Positions 23,733 through 33,700 of a stretch of DNA of 64,000 nucleotides are shown piece after piece (the stretch's first letter is position 1; every line of letters begins with the position of its first letter). The notes below the pieces were generated by a model. The model was not told the DNA's origin. It searched no databases and saw nothing but the letters and a program-made list of their open reading frames with translations. Source of the DNA: Roseibacillus sp. (GTDB taxonomy: Bacteria; Verrucomicrobiota; Verrucomicrobiia; Verrucomicrobiales; Akkermansiaceae). The stretch covers positions 1 to 64,000 of the forward strand of contig JAQWTV010000123.1 in NCBI GenBank assembly GCA_029242545.1. Reading direction: 5' to 3'. The position numbers and the translations under genes are program-made.

Positions 23733-26700
23733 ATGACAGAATCAACGATGTCCGCGCTTAATCCGGACCGAGCGACCCTAAACTTCCTGAACGGATTCCC
23801 TGAGAAGGTTCGAAAGAGGGGTGAAAAGGCACAGCAGGATGGTGGTGTGACCCAGATTTTCGGGAACCATCTGTTTATCCAGGGAAGAGTTGAAGATAAA
23901 GATGGAGTGCATCGGACTACCCTGCGGCTTCAGGGTAATAGATGGTTTGGTAACTGCACGGAGGGGAACGAGGAGGTCGCAGGTGCGGCAATGTATGCCA
24001 CCATGCTTGAGCGGATGCATCGGGGAGAGGACTTGCCGGAGTCTCCGAACGAGTTCGATGACACGCCGGTTATCGACCTGATTGAAGACAAGATTGATAG
24101 GGAAGTTGACGATCAGGAGGCAGACTTTGTTAGCAAGGTGGAAAAGCGTTACCGGCGTTATGTGATCGAAGGCGAAATCCACGATCATGACATGGTAAGG
24201 CTGAGTCCCAGGTGGGAGATCAGCAGTTATGAGCCGCTCGAGTTGTGGCCTGTTCCTCCGGGTGATATCATCGAATTCTGGAACTACATCGCCTACGCTT
24301 TTTACAAGCGAAAGTTGAATTACCCGGAGTTCATGAATGCGATCACCGATCTCGGTGCGGTGCAGCGCAAGATGAGCGACTGGGAGCAGGAAAGAGAAAT
24401 CGCGGCATGGTATGACCGCATTGAGCAGGTTAATGATCGGCCTCCTCAGATGAATCCCGTCGATGCGGAGTTTCGATTGGTTTCAACAATCAACGAAGCC
24501 CGAGTAGAGGCTAGGGAAGAAGGCGGGGAATGGTATGCATTACGGGAGAAGCAGGAGATTGAGCGTCTTCTGGATCTCTACCGGGATTCGGCATTGAGGA
24601 TTGATGCGGCGAGCCAGATTCTATGGGAGCACTTTCTCAGTTTTTATAATGAGCATGGAGAAACCGGGCTCGATCTCGATGAGGAGGAATCCTGTCGATT
24701 CCTTAACAGAATGTTCTGCCAGGAAGCAGTCAGGGGCCGGCTGGTTAACTTGGATGTTCGAGGGTTCAAGGTTGTTGATGAGCCTCTCAAATGGGTGTGT
24801 GATGATGATCCGGCTAATCCCAATTGCTTTGCGCTTCAGCTGGTAACCAAAGGGGGCGAGGATGTCTCTCACTCCGTTCGTCTTCTCCCGGGGAGAGAGG
24901 AGCTTTATCAGTCTGATGAAACTGTCTTTCCCGGGCCGCCACGCTGGCTTGAGGAGACGGAGGTGATGCCACGGTATCTGATTCCCAAGACTGTCATTGA
25001 CAGTCTTGAGGGGGTTGAGTTTCTCAGGAAAATTGGCGCGAGACTTCCTGATTCAATGCGCCGAAGGGTGGTGGACCTCGATCTCTATCCTAGGTTCGAG
25101 ATGAAGATCGTTCAAGGTCTTACGGCTGCTGAGACGGAGCATCTTGTGATTGATGTTGCGGCCTTGGAGAAGAAAGAGCGACGAAGCGAAAAGCTGATCA
25201 AGGGGGGATGGGAGCTCGTGGAGCAGAAGCCTGTTCGAGGAAAACAGCTTCTTCGTTTCGCCCGGGAAAAGCTCTATCCGATTCCTGGGATTCTTGCAGA
25301 ACTCGGCCTCTCGTATGATGAGAAGCTCGATGCATTTAAGACCCGGATCACAAAGCAGTTCCCCGAAAAATTTGCCGAGTGGAACGAGAAGATGCCTGAC
25401 TCCGTTGAAATCGAGATGGACGGCAAGCTGCGTACGATTCTTGCCGATCCGGTTTCTGCTGCGATCAGATTCGAGGTAGTGAATCAGGAGATTGATTGGT
25501 TTGATCTAAGGGTAGTGATCGACGTTCAGGGGGTTAACCTGAGCAAGGCTCAGATTCGTCAGCTGGTCGCCGCCCGCGGTGGATACGTCCGGATGGATGA
25601 CGGGTCCTGGATGCGACTCGAGATCAAGCTGGATCCGGATCAGAGGGACGCGGTCACGCGCCTTGGCCTGGATCCCTTTGATTTGTCTGGGGAGACTCAT
25701 CGAATGCACGCAATGCAGCTGGCGGACCCCAAGGCGGCTGAGGTATTCGATCCCAAGGCCTGGAAGCGCATCAAGGATAGCGCCAAGGAGATTAACATAG
25801 ACGTCGAGCCTGAACTTCCTCCCGAGCTGAATGCCGAGTTGCGGCCCTACCAGGTTGACGGTTTCAACTTCCTGGCATATCTCGCCACCAATCGCTTTGG
25901 AGGGATCCTAGCCGATGACATGGGCCTCGGAAAGACGGTTCAGAGTCTGGCGTATGTTCTATGGCTACGGCAGCTCGCCAAAGATCAGGGTAAGCATATG
26001 CCCGCTCTGGTTGTTTGTCCGAAGTCTGTTCTGGATGTATGGGCGATGGAGGCAGAGCGGTTTGCTCCAGACCTTAAGGTGCAGGTGTTACGCAGCCGTG
26101 ATCAGCTGGATCTGAAGGCGTTGGAGACTGAGCTCGACGTCCTTGTTCTCAACTACGCGCAATTGAGAGTCGGAGGTGATGAGCTCAACAAGATAAGATG
26201 GCTGGTTGTGATTCTCGACGAAGGTCAGCAAATCAAAAACCCAGATTCCAAGGCAGCTAAATCTGCGAGGGAACTGAACGCTGAGAATCGTCTGGTTCTT
26301 ACCGGAACGCCGATTGAGAACCGCCTGATGGACATGTGGTCGTTAATGGCATTCGCCATGCCCGGAGTTCTCGGGTCGCGAGCGTATTTCAAGAAGCGTT
26401 TTGACAAGCGTAAGGATCCGCATTCTCAGAATAGGCTCGCTGCAAGATTGCGCCCGTTTCTGTTGCGTCGGACCAAAGGGCAGGTTGCCAAGGACCTGCC
26501 GCCTCGAACTGAAGAGGAAGTCTATGCCAATATGGATGGGATTCAGATGGAGCTCTATAAGGCGGAATTGAAACGGATTCAAAAGGCATTGCTTGGTCTT
26601 GATTCTGATGAGGCAGTGAAAAAGAACAGCTTCGCGATTCTGCAGGGTTTGATGCGTCTCCGGCAGATATGCTGTCACCCAGGCCTCATCGATCCCAAAT

Positions 26701-27257
26701 ATCTCAAGGAAGAAAGCTCCAAGCTGACCGCGCTCTTCTACCTCCTGGACCAACTCCGGGAAGAAGGGCACAAGGTCCTAGTCTTCTCTCAATTCGTGTC
26801 CATGCTTGAGATTATCCGAACGCAGCTTGAGGTGGATAGCCGACCCTTTAACTACCTGACTGGTCAGACCAAGGACCGGAAGGGAGAGATTGAGAAGTTC
26901 CAGACGAGCAAGGACCCTTCTGTATTCCTCCTCTCATTGAAGGCTGGTGGTTCGGGCCTTAACCTGACCTCGGCCTCGTATGTCATCCTCTATGATCCAT
27001 GGTGGAACCCGGCAGTGGAGAACCAGGCGATCGACCGGACCCACCGAATCGGGCAAAAGAATAAGGTCATCGCCTACCGGCTTCTCACTAAGGATTCAGT
27101 TGAGGAGAAGATCCGGGTGCTGCAGCACCAAAAGACCGCCTTGGTGACCAATATCCTTGGTGATGAGGGCTTTGCAAGCAACCTGGCTCTCGAAGATCTA
27201 CAATTTATTCTGAGTCATGGAGGAGAGCTCGACGGGGAGGCAGAGCCCGGAGCTTGA
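23733..27257 (+). CDS. SNF2/Rad54-family helicase with long N-terminal region
   Basis: About 1174 residues from ATG at 23733 (an open reading continues upstream to 23640; ATG at 23748 is another option). Residues 15-85 resemble a SWIM-type region (IFIQGRVEDKDGVHRTTLRLQGNRWFGNCTEGNEEV) without its CxC zinc pair. After about 650 residues of uncharacterised, acidic sequence come the SF2 motifs: GILADDMGLGKTVQ (motif I, about residue 730), LDEGQQIKN (motif II, with Gly where DEAQ/DEAH is usual), LTGTPIENRL, then the second lobe KVLVFSQFVSMLEII, LLSLKAGGSGLNLTSASYVILYDPWWNP and QAIDRTHRIGQ. It is an ATP-driven DNA translocase, cytoplasmic. It follows the metal operon after a 141-bp gap. Confidence 0.92.
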   Translation: MTESTMSALNPDRATLNFLNGFPEKVRKRGEKAQQDGGVTQIFGNHLFIQGRVEDKDGVHRTTLRLQGNRWFGNCTEGNEEVAGAAMYATMLERMHRGEDLPESPNEFDDTPVIDLIEDKIDREVDDQEADFVSKVEKRYRRYVIEGEIHDHDMVRLSPRWEISSYEPLELWPVPPGDIIEFWNYIAYAFYKRKLNYPEFMNAITDLGAVQRKMSDWEQEREIAAWYDRIEQVNDRPPQMNPVDAEFRLVSTINEARVEAREEGGEWYALREKQEIERLLDLYRDSALRIDAASQILWEHFLSFYNEHGETGLDLDEEESCRFLNRMFCQEAVRGRLVNLDVRGFKVVDEPLKWVCDDDPANPNCFALQLVTKGGEDVSHSVRLLPGREELYQSDETVFPGPPRWLEETEVMPRYLIPKTVIDSLEGVEFLRKIGARLPDSMRRRVVDLDLYPRFEMKIVQGLTAAETEHLVIDVAALEKKERRSEKLIKGGWELVEQKPVRGKQLLRFAREKLYPIPGILAELGLSYDEKLDAFKTRITKQFPEKFAEWNEKMPDSVEIEMDGKLRTILADPVSAAIRFEVVNQEIDWFDLRVVIDVQGVNLSKAQIRQLVAARGGYVRMDDGSWMRLEIKLDPDQRDAVTRLGLDPFDLSGETHRMHAMQLADPKAAEVFDPKAWKRIKDSAKEINIDVEPELPPELNAELRPYQVDGFNFLAYLATNRFGGILADDMGLGKTVQSLAYVLWLRQLAKDQGKHMPALVVCPKSVLDVWAMEAERFAPDLKVQVLRSRDQLDLKALETELDVLVLNYAQLRVGGDELNKIRWLVVILDEGQQIKNPDSKAAKSARELNAENRLVLTGTPIENRLMDMWSLMAFAMPGVLGSRAYFKKRFDKRKDPHSQNRLAARLRPFLLRRTKGQVAKDLPPRTEEEVYANMDGIQMELYKAELKRIQKALLGLDSDEAVKKNSFAILQGLMRLRQICCHPGLIDPKYLKEESSKLTALFYLLDQLREEGHKVLVFSQFVSMLEIIRTQLEVDSRPFNYLTGQTKDRKGEIEKFQTSKDPSVFLLSLKAGGSGLNLTSASYVILYDPWWNPAVENQAIDRTHRIGQKNKVIAYRLLTKDSVEEKIRVLQHQKTALVTNILGDEGFASNLALEDLQFILSHGGELDGEAEPGA

Positions 27258-27487
27258 ATTTAGATTGGCGAGCCCAAAGAGCGCTTTTTAGGCGTTATTA
27301 ATAGTGATTTGAGGGCCTTACGGGAGCGGTCAGAAAGAAGGGCTTTAGGCTCAGGCAGGGGCCTCCTTTGAAGAGGCGATATAGGCTTTTAAGTTTTCCG
27401 TTGTTTGATGGCGGAAGAAGTGCTCCGTTTACTATGTTGCCGGAGGAGCTTGGTTCTCCTTGGCTTCAAGGTCCCATCAAAATTGTC

Positions 27488-28522
27488 ATGAGTCACAGAG
27501 GTCTTTCCCAGTTCGTTTTTGCCGCCTTGGCGGTGTGTTTTGTCAGCTCAGATAGAGCGACAGGAAAATCTGCCGCCGAGCGTGAGGTATACAAAGACGT
27601 AGTGGTCCCAATTTTGCGGGCCAAATGCTACCAGTGCCACGCTGACGTCTCAGAGAACCCAAGTGGGAAAAAGAAAATCAAAGGCAAGCTGGAACTTACT
27701 TCCCTCGAGTTGATGAAGAAGGGGGGTGACGAAGCGCCTGCTGTCGTCGCAGGTGACCTTGAGGAGAGCATTCTCCTGATGCGGATCATGCTCCCTCATG
27801 ACGATGAGGAGCACATGCCGCCAGAGGGTAAGCCCCAGATTGAAGACGATGAGCTGAAAGTGCTGGAGTGGTGGATCAAGGCCGAGCTGCCGGTGGATAA
27901 ATCAATGAAGGACGCCGGGGCGCCCGATGATATTATCGCAGCGGTCGAAAGCCTTCCGACCGATGAGGCAGTAAAAAAGGCGCTTGCGCAGTTATACGCT
28001 GAAGCGGGAGAGGGTGCGGCACGTCTGGCGGCTGCACGGGATGCCATGGAGGCTCCCATGGCTGAGGTCTCCGGTCATTTTCCCAATTCTATAGGCTTTG
28101 TATCACAGCAGGATAGTGATCTCACCTTTACGGCGGTAAGTATGCGACAGGACTTCAACGATGAACATCTAGCCAAGCTCATCCCCGTGAGCTCGGGTCT
28201 GGTTGATGTGAATCTGAGTGCCACATCGATCACGGATGTGGGTGCTGTCAGCCTGGCTAAAATGACCCGTCTTCGCAAGTTGTGGCTGAATGGGACCGGG
28301 ATCACGGATTCCGGACTGGAGGCGCTGCAGTCGTTGACGGAGCTGGAGTATCTCAATTTATATGGGACGGAGATCACAGATGCGGGCCTCAAGAAACTCG
28401 CGGGTCTCAAAAACCTTAAGAAGCTTTATCTCTGGCAGACAAAGGTGAGTCCTGCAGCGGTGGAGGAATTTAAAAAGTCCGTCTCGGACTGCGATGTGAA
28501 TATGGGTATTAAGGTCGAGTAG
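27488..28522 (+). CDS. Exported cytochrome c protein with leucine-rich repeats
   Basis: About 344 residues from ATG at 27488, which starts a signal peptide (LSQFVFAALAVCFVSS); the reading frame is open upstream to 27368 but adds no secretion signal. A planctomycete-type cytochrome c domain follows, with CYQCH near residue 48 and MPPEGKPQIEDDELKVLEWWIKAELP near its end. The second half is leucine-rich repeats of the 'ITD.GL..L..L..L..L.L..T' type: four or five units from LVDVNLSATSITDVGAV to LKKLYLWQTKVSPAAVEEF. The combination suggests a periplasmic haem protein anchored to a partner. It is monocistronic, convergent with the next gene. Confidence 0.85.
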   Translation: MSHRGLSQFVFAALAVCFVSSDRATGKSAAEREVYKDVVVPILRAKCYQCHADVSENPSGKKKIKGKLELTSLELMKKGGDEAPAVVAGDLEESILLMRIMLPHDDEEHMPPEGKPQIEDDELKVLEWWIKAELPVDKSMKDAGAPDDIIAAVESLPTDEAVKKALAQLYAEAGEGAARLAAARDAMEAPMAEVSGHFPNSIGFVSQQDSDLTFTAVSMRQDFNDEHLAKLIPVSSGLVDVNLSATSITDVGAVSLAKMTRLRKLWLNGTGITDSGLEALQSLTELEYLNLYGTEITDAGLKKLAGLKNLKKLYLWQTKVSPAAVEEFKKSVSDCDVNMGIKVE

Positions 28523-28537
28523 AGAAGGGTCTTGGCC

Positions 28538-29914
28538 CTATCGATCCTCCTGATTTTCTTCGCGGAAACGGTCACGAAACTGCTGTTTGCGATCAGCATC
28601 CCTGACGATTCGTTCCTGCTGATCTCCAGAAAGGCCACTACCTGGCAGCCATGCGCGCGCGCCTTCCGGGTCCCTTCGGATCCAAGAGCGAGCAACTCCA
28701 TTGAGCGTTTCAGACCGCATCTGGTCATCGGCAATCGATCCCGCCCACTCCGCGGCCATTTGCGGGTCTGAGCCATCGAGCTCATTGGCATAGCTCTTTA
28801 CCGCAGCATCACGAGAATTTGAGGGAGCCATGTCCTGAAGAAAGTTGCCGGCCGCTACCGGATCTTCCCGGGTCCAGCGTTCCATTGACTGGCTTATGGC
28901 GCCGGACTGGGTAGTCTCAGGCAAGTCTGCGACCCACCGGACTGCCTGCTCCGGGTCTTCTCTGCCTAGTTCCTCTGCGACCTCTCGAACTGCGCGCTCA
29001 GCATACTCTTGGTCGGCATGGCTTCGCACCCACTCGGCCGCTGCGGTGGGGTCTTCACTAGCAAATCGATCCGCGATCCGGTCGAATGCGGATGCCTTGA
29101 TTGTTCCCTCGGGAAGGTTCTCTGCCCAGGCTGTTGCATTAGACATGCCGAGAGCAATCTGTGCGGTAGCGATGGTATCAAGTTGCCGATCGAACGCGTA
29201 GGCCCGTCCCCGGTCGAACCATTGCCTTCGCTCCTCGCTGGTATCACCTTCTGCGACTTGGGTTCGCTGTATCTGGTCCAGCTCCAACACATAATCCGTG
29301 GCGCCATCTGGATCGGTACTCGCCATTCCGCTGACAATCCCCTGAGTAAGGACTCCTCGAGCCATCTCGTTGTCGACGGTAGCCAGATAGGCTTTTGCTC
29401 CCTCGGGGTCTTTGCTTGCCCATCCCGATATTGCGGCTATCCCAGCCTGGGCCTGCCGGCGGGGATCTTTCCGAAATTCATCGACTGCCTCCATCGCCGC
29501 AGAGCCATCGATTTGCCCCCAAGCCCGAAGGAATAGAGTCATTTGCTCATCTGACCCTTGGTTTCTTCTGTTCTTGAGTTCTTCAAAAATTCCTCCGGCA
29601 GAGGTGGCGTCCATGGAGAGGATGAGTTCCGCAAACATACGGTTAGCGAGCAAGGGGTCACGCTCCTTGAGGAAGTCTCCGACGCTCACGGATGCCCCTC
29701 CTTGTCCGGCGCCGGGGATGATCCGGTTAGCATTCCCCGTGCTGCCGGTCACACTTGCCTGAGGTCCGCTGCGGGAGATTGATGGGTTTCCCGTGCTTTT
29801 CCGTATGAGAGTTCCGGCCGGTTCTGCCGAATCCCCAGAGGTGGAGCGGCCGAAGAGAAATGCGCCCAGCGCCAAAGCGAGCCAGGCAGTGTTTAGAAGG
29901 AGATGCTTGTTCAT
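28538..29914 (-). CDS. Exported alpha-solenoid protein with repeated DPxxA motifs
   Basis: A 458-residue protein with a signal peptide or signal anchor (LLLNTAWLALALGAFLFG). After a Gly/Ser-rich linker, units of about 30-35 residues repeat the pattern W-x3-DP-x2-A-x2-W/Y-x2-L: SGWASKDPEGAKAYLA, MASTDPDGATDYVL, FASEDPTAAAEWVR, LGREDPEQAVRWVA, WTREDPVAAGNFLQ, GSDPQMAAEWAG, WIRRDPEGARAWLP. These are tandem helix pairs, probably a superhelical scaffold. No enzymatic motif was seen. It lies 73 bp downstream of the ECF sigma factor gene on the same strand, so cotranscription and a role in the regulated process are plausible. Confidence 0.7.
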   Translation of the reverse strand: MNKHLLLNTAWLALALGAFLFGRSTSGDSAEPAGTLIRKSTGNPSISRSGPQASVTGSTGNANRIIPGAGQGGASVSVGDFLKERDPLLANRMFAELILSMDATSAGGIFEELKNRRNQGSDEQMTLFLRAWGQIDGSAAMEAVDEFRKDPRRQAQAGIAAISGWASKDPEGAKAYLATVDNEMARGVLTQGIVSGMASTDPDGATDYVLELDQIQRTQVAEGDTSEERRQWFDRGRAYAFDRQLDTIATAQIALGMSNATAWAENLPEGTIKASAFDRIADRFASEDPTAAAEWVRSHADQEYAERAVREVAEELGREDPEQAVRWVADLPETTQSGAISQSMERWTREDPVAAGNFLQDMAPSNSRDAAVKSYANELDGSDPQMAAEWAGSIADDQMRSETLNGVARSWIRRDPEGARAWLPGSGLSGDQQERIVRDADRKQQFRDRFREENQEDR

Positions 29915-29987
29915 TGGAAATACGCTCTACTAGATACCAGCGTGCTTGGAGTGGTAAATCCGCATGAATTTCGCGGAATCCAAGAAA

Positions 29988-30638
29988 CTAGGGTTTTTTT
30001 TTAATTTCTCGGTGCAGCCAGGCTTTACCGTAGGTCCAGAGCGCTTCCGCAGAGCGCTTTTTGAGGTCCATCGCATCGGCTGCCTCTGCCATGGTCATTC
30101 CGACAAAATAACGGAGCTTCACGAGTTGTGATACTTGGGGGTCCTCCTCCTCCAATTTATCGAGAGCTTCATGTATCGCGATAAGCTCCTCCCTTGGAGC
30201 CTTGACCACAATCGAGGACAAGGCCGAGTCTAATTCAACTTTCTGTGCGCCTGATCCGCGCTTCTGGCTGAGGTGCTTCCGTGCGTGGTCGACCAGAATG
30301 CGCCGCATCGCTTCGGCGGCAGCCCCAAAGAAATGATTCCTGTTCTGCCAGGATCCTGCGGAGGATCTTTCCAGCCGTATCCACACTTCATGGACAAGTG
30401 CGGTTGCCTGAAGGGTGTGGTCGGGGCGTTCACCGGCCATTTTACTTCTAGCCAGACGGCGGAGCTCTTCGTAAACGGCGGGAAGGAGATCTCCTGCTGT
30501 ACACGTCCCTTCCTCGAGGCTGCAAAGGATACGAGTAATGTCGTCCAAGGTTCTTTCAGGTTCCGAAATCGTATTGGTTCTGTCAATTAGACAGCTTGCG
30601 AAGAGTTTTCCTGCGGCAAATTGAGGAAATTGACGCAT
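29988..30638 (-). CDS. ECF-type RNA polymerase sigma factor (planctomycete/verrucomicrobial subgroup)
   Basis: A 216-residue sigma factor with regions 2 and 4. Region 2: LLPAVYEELRRLARSKMAGERPDHTLQATALVHEVWIRL and FFGAAAEAMRRILVDHAR; region 4: VKLRYFVGMTMAEAADAMDLKKRSAEALWTYGKAWLHREI. The phrase 'ARRKM..ER..HTLQATALVHE.W.RL' defines the ECF group linked to Ser/Thr kinases in Planctomycetes and Verrucomicrobia. A kinase-WD40 receptor gene is divergent 121 bp away, as expected. No anti-sigma factor gene is near; control probably comes from phosphorylation. It may direct transcription of the kinase gene. Confidence 0.9.
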   Translation of the reverse strand: MRQFPQFAAGKLFASCLIDRTNTISEPERTLDDITRILCSLEEGTCTAGDLLPAVYEELRRLARSKMAGERPDHTLQATALVHEVWIRLERSSAGSWQNRNHFFGAAAEAMRRILVDHARKHLSQKRGSGAQKVELDSALSSIVVKAPREELIAIHEALDKLEEEDPQVSQLVKLRYFVGMTMAEAADAMDLKKRSAEALWTYGKAWLHREIKKKP

Positions 30639-30759
30639 TCATAAGCCGTGAGAAAGTGGTAGACTCTGCCCCGTTGGAGGTTGAAATTCAGTCAAAGGGT
30701 CAGGCTTCTGCGTTCACAATCTATCGTTCTTCAAAGTGATTCAGACCGAAGGTGAGGAG

Positions 30760-33700
30760 ATGTTTCCTGTCAACAGGGTGCGGGAGATTTTCACCGCTGC
30801 GATGTCCTGTGAAGATGCCGGCACCCGGAATGAGCTTCTCCAGCGTGAGTGTGATGGGAATGAGGTGCTGCTGGAAGCGGTTGAGTCGCTGCTTCTTGAG
30901 TCAACCAAGGCAGGGAATTTTCTGGAGCAGCCGGCAGTTGAGGATCCAACCAGAGGTCTGAACAATGCGAACGATCTTGGCGCTGGGGAGGGCCTGGGTG
31001 ATAAGATCGGACCATATTTTCTGCAGGAGCTGGTTGGTGAAGGAGGGGGGGGTAGGGTTTATAAGGCCGAGCAGCAGCAGCCGGTTCAAAGAACTGTCGC
31101 GCTCAAGATTCTCAAGTTAGGGATGGATACTCGGAGTGTGATTCGTCGTTTCGAAGTTGAGCGACAGGCCCTCGCGGTGATGGATCACCCTCATATCGCG
31201 AGAGTTCTCGATGCAGGGGCGAGTCCTGATGGTCGCCCCTACTTCGTCATGGATTATGTGGAAGGGACAAGCATCACAAAATACTGTAAGGCTGAGCGAT
31301 GTTCTGTAAGGGCTCGAATAACTATCATGCTGAAGGTGTGTCGAGCAGTCGAGCATGCCCATCAGAAGGGGATTATCCACAGGGATCTGAAACCCTCAAA
31401 TATTCTGATAGTCGAGGGTGACGGTGAGCCGATTCCAAAGGTCATCGATTTTGGGGTGGCAAAAGCAGTCGATTCATTAGGTGCGGATATATCTGTGACC
31501 GTTCACGATACGGTGGTGGGAACTCCGACCTATATGAGTCCCGAGCAGGCTTTTCGCGATAAGGTGGATATTGATACCCGGAGCGATGTGTATTCTCTTG
31601 GTGTTTTATTATACGAGTTGCTGACGGGCTATACACCCCTCGACGCTGATCGAATGAGAAAAATGGGCATTGACGAAATTCGCAAAGCCCTGACGGAGGC
31701 TGAGCCATATCGACCCTCTCTTCGGTTACGTCACTCACGGGTTGAGGATAGGGAGCGGATTGGGAGCGAGCGCTCATCGACCATAGCAAAAATAGGGGCT
31801 GAGATCCGGGGAGACCTCGATTGGATCGTGATGAAGGCCTTGGAAAGGGACAGATCGAGGCGTTATGGCGGAGCGAATGAGCTTGCGGCTGATCTAGATC
31901 GCTTCATGCGGCGATTGCCGGTCTTGGCTAGCCCGCCCCGTGCCGCTGACCGGATCGGAAAGTTTGTCAGAAGACACCGGGCATCAGTGGTGGCATCGGT
32001 TGCGTTGCTTCTTATCCTGATCGGGGGAGTGGTTGTCAGCGCACGGCAGGCCCTGCGGGCAGCCCTCGCCGAACAAGAGGCTAAAGAAGCTCAGAGGGAG
32101 ACAGCTATTGCTTATGAGAGAGCTCTTCGGGACAGGGAAGAAGCCCTGAGGAGTGAGTCGATGGCAAGACTTCATGAGTATGTAGCAGACATTAATGTGG
32201 GTTATCATGCAGTGGAGGATGGGCATATGGCGAAGGCTCTGAGTCTTCTCGAAAGGCAAATGGAATCCGACCCCTCAGGGGAGTTGCGGGGATTCGAGTG
32301 GCGTTACCTTGCGTCACTTTGCCTCGGAGCTCCGCACCGGACCCTGTCTCGCCAGTCCGGGCCGGTCCGCACTCTTTCGTTTTCTGGAGATGGAAGCCTG
32401 CTGGCCGTGGGGACCAGAGAGTCCGTCCAAGTCTGGGACTTGGAAGCAGAAGAGCCTCAGATCTCGGTAGCAGGTCCCGCCTCGGCGGTAGCTTTTCTCC
32501 GGGGGGATGAGGAATTTGTGGTAGCCAATCGTAGCGGTGTAATGGTGCACGATGTTGAGAGCGGCGAGGTGCGGAGGGAGTTAGTCGGGCAGGTTGGAGG
32601 GGGAGCAGCCGCCCTTTCTCCGAGCCAGAGGCTACTCGCGACGAGTGGTGGGGGCGGTGTTACTTTGTGGGATACCGAGGGCTGGCAATCGGTCAGACGG
32701 TTCCCCAACGTGAGTGGTCCGCTTGCGTTCTCCAGCAACGAGGAGGTTCTTGCGACCGGGTCGCCGGAGGGAATCGTATTGTGGGGTATGGGTAAAGGGA
32801 GGAGGACAGTGCTGGAGGACTCGGCAGTTCCTCTAGAAGGTTTGGTTCCAGGTGGTAGCAGAATTCTTTTTTCTCCAGGTGGTAAATTTGTAGTAGCGCC
32901 TCATGTGGAAAAATCAGAACTCGGGATTTTCTATCTTGGAATTTGGGATGTTGATACCGGGCAGGAGCTAGGGTTCCTCCCTAGTAGTCCCGCAGATGAG
33001 GGGCACTCGGGAATGATAAGTTCTCTCGCGGCCGATTGGGGTGCGCAGATTATCGCCTCGAGCAGCTGGGATCATTCCGTACGGCTCTGGGATGTTGAGA
33101 ACAGGAGACTCATCAGGGCTCTTCATGGTCACCGCGGTGAAGTATGGGCGACAGCCCTGTCGCCGGAGGGGAGTCTAGTTGCAAGTGGTAGTAAGGATGG
33201 TGAGGTAAAGGTCTGGCCCGTGGCAGGTCCTGCCGAGGCCGCCGTCCTAGAAGGTCAGTGGAAACCTCTGGGTTTCACCCGTGATAGCCGTTATGTCGGC
33301 GCCCTCAACCGCAAGGGTGGGCTTGCTATTATTAATCTCAATACCCGGGAGGTTGTTCACCAAGTGAAGGTGGGTTCGTCGAATGAGCGCTACTCTCGCT
33401 TTGTGGCAGCAATGGCCGGCGATCTTGTCTCCCTCGCGGAGGCAATGCCCGAGGGAAAAGTGAGGCTCAGGGATTTGGATCAGGGTCAGGTTGTAGAGGA
33501 ATTCGAGAGTGGCAGTTCACGCGTTGATCAGATCGTAATGGCTCCTGATGCACGCACGATGGTAACAGTAGGGTGGCGAGATGACCTCGCGTGGTGGGAT
33601 TTGAATGATCTTTCAGAGCCAATAATGCGAATTGTCGGGCGGCAGGCGATTTTTTCATCTGACGGTAGCACGCTTGCCACCGTTGAAAGGGGAGGGGGTA

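Noticed and set aside
27258-27487. Hidden gene or RNA in the 230 bp after the helicase gene
   Set aside because: Only a weak GCCTC/GAGGC hairpin near 27365 is seen. The open frame from 27368 belongs to the cytochrome/LRR gene but has no signal peptide before 27488.
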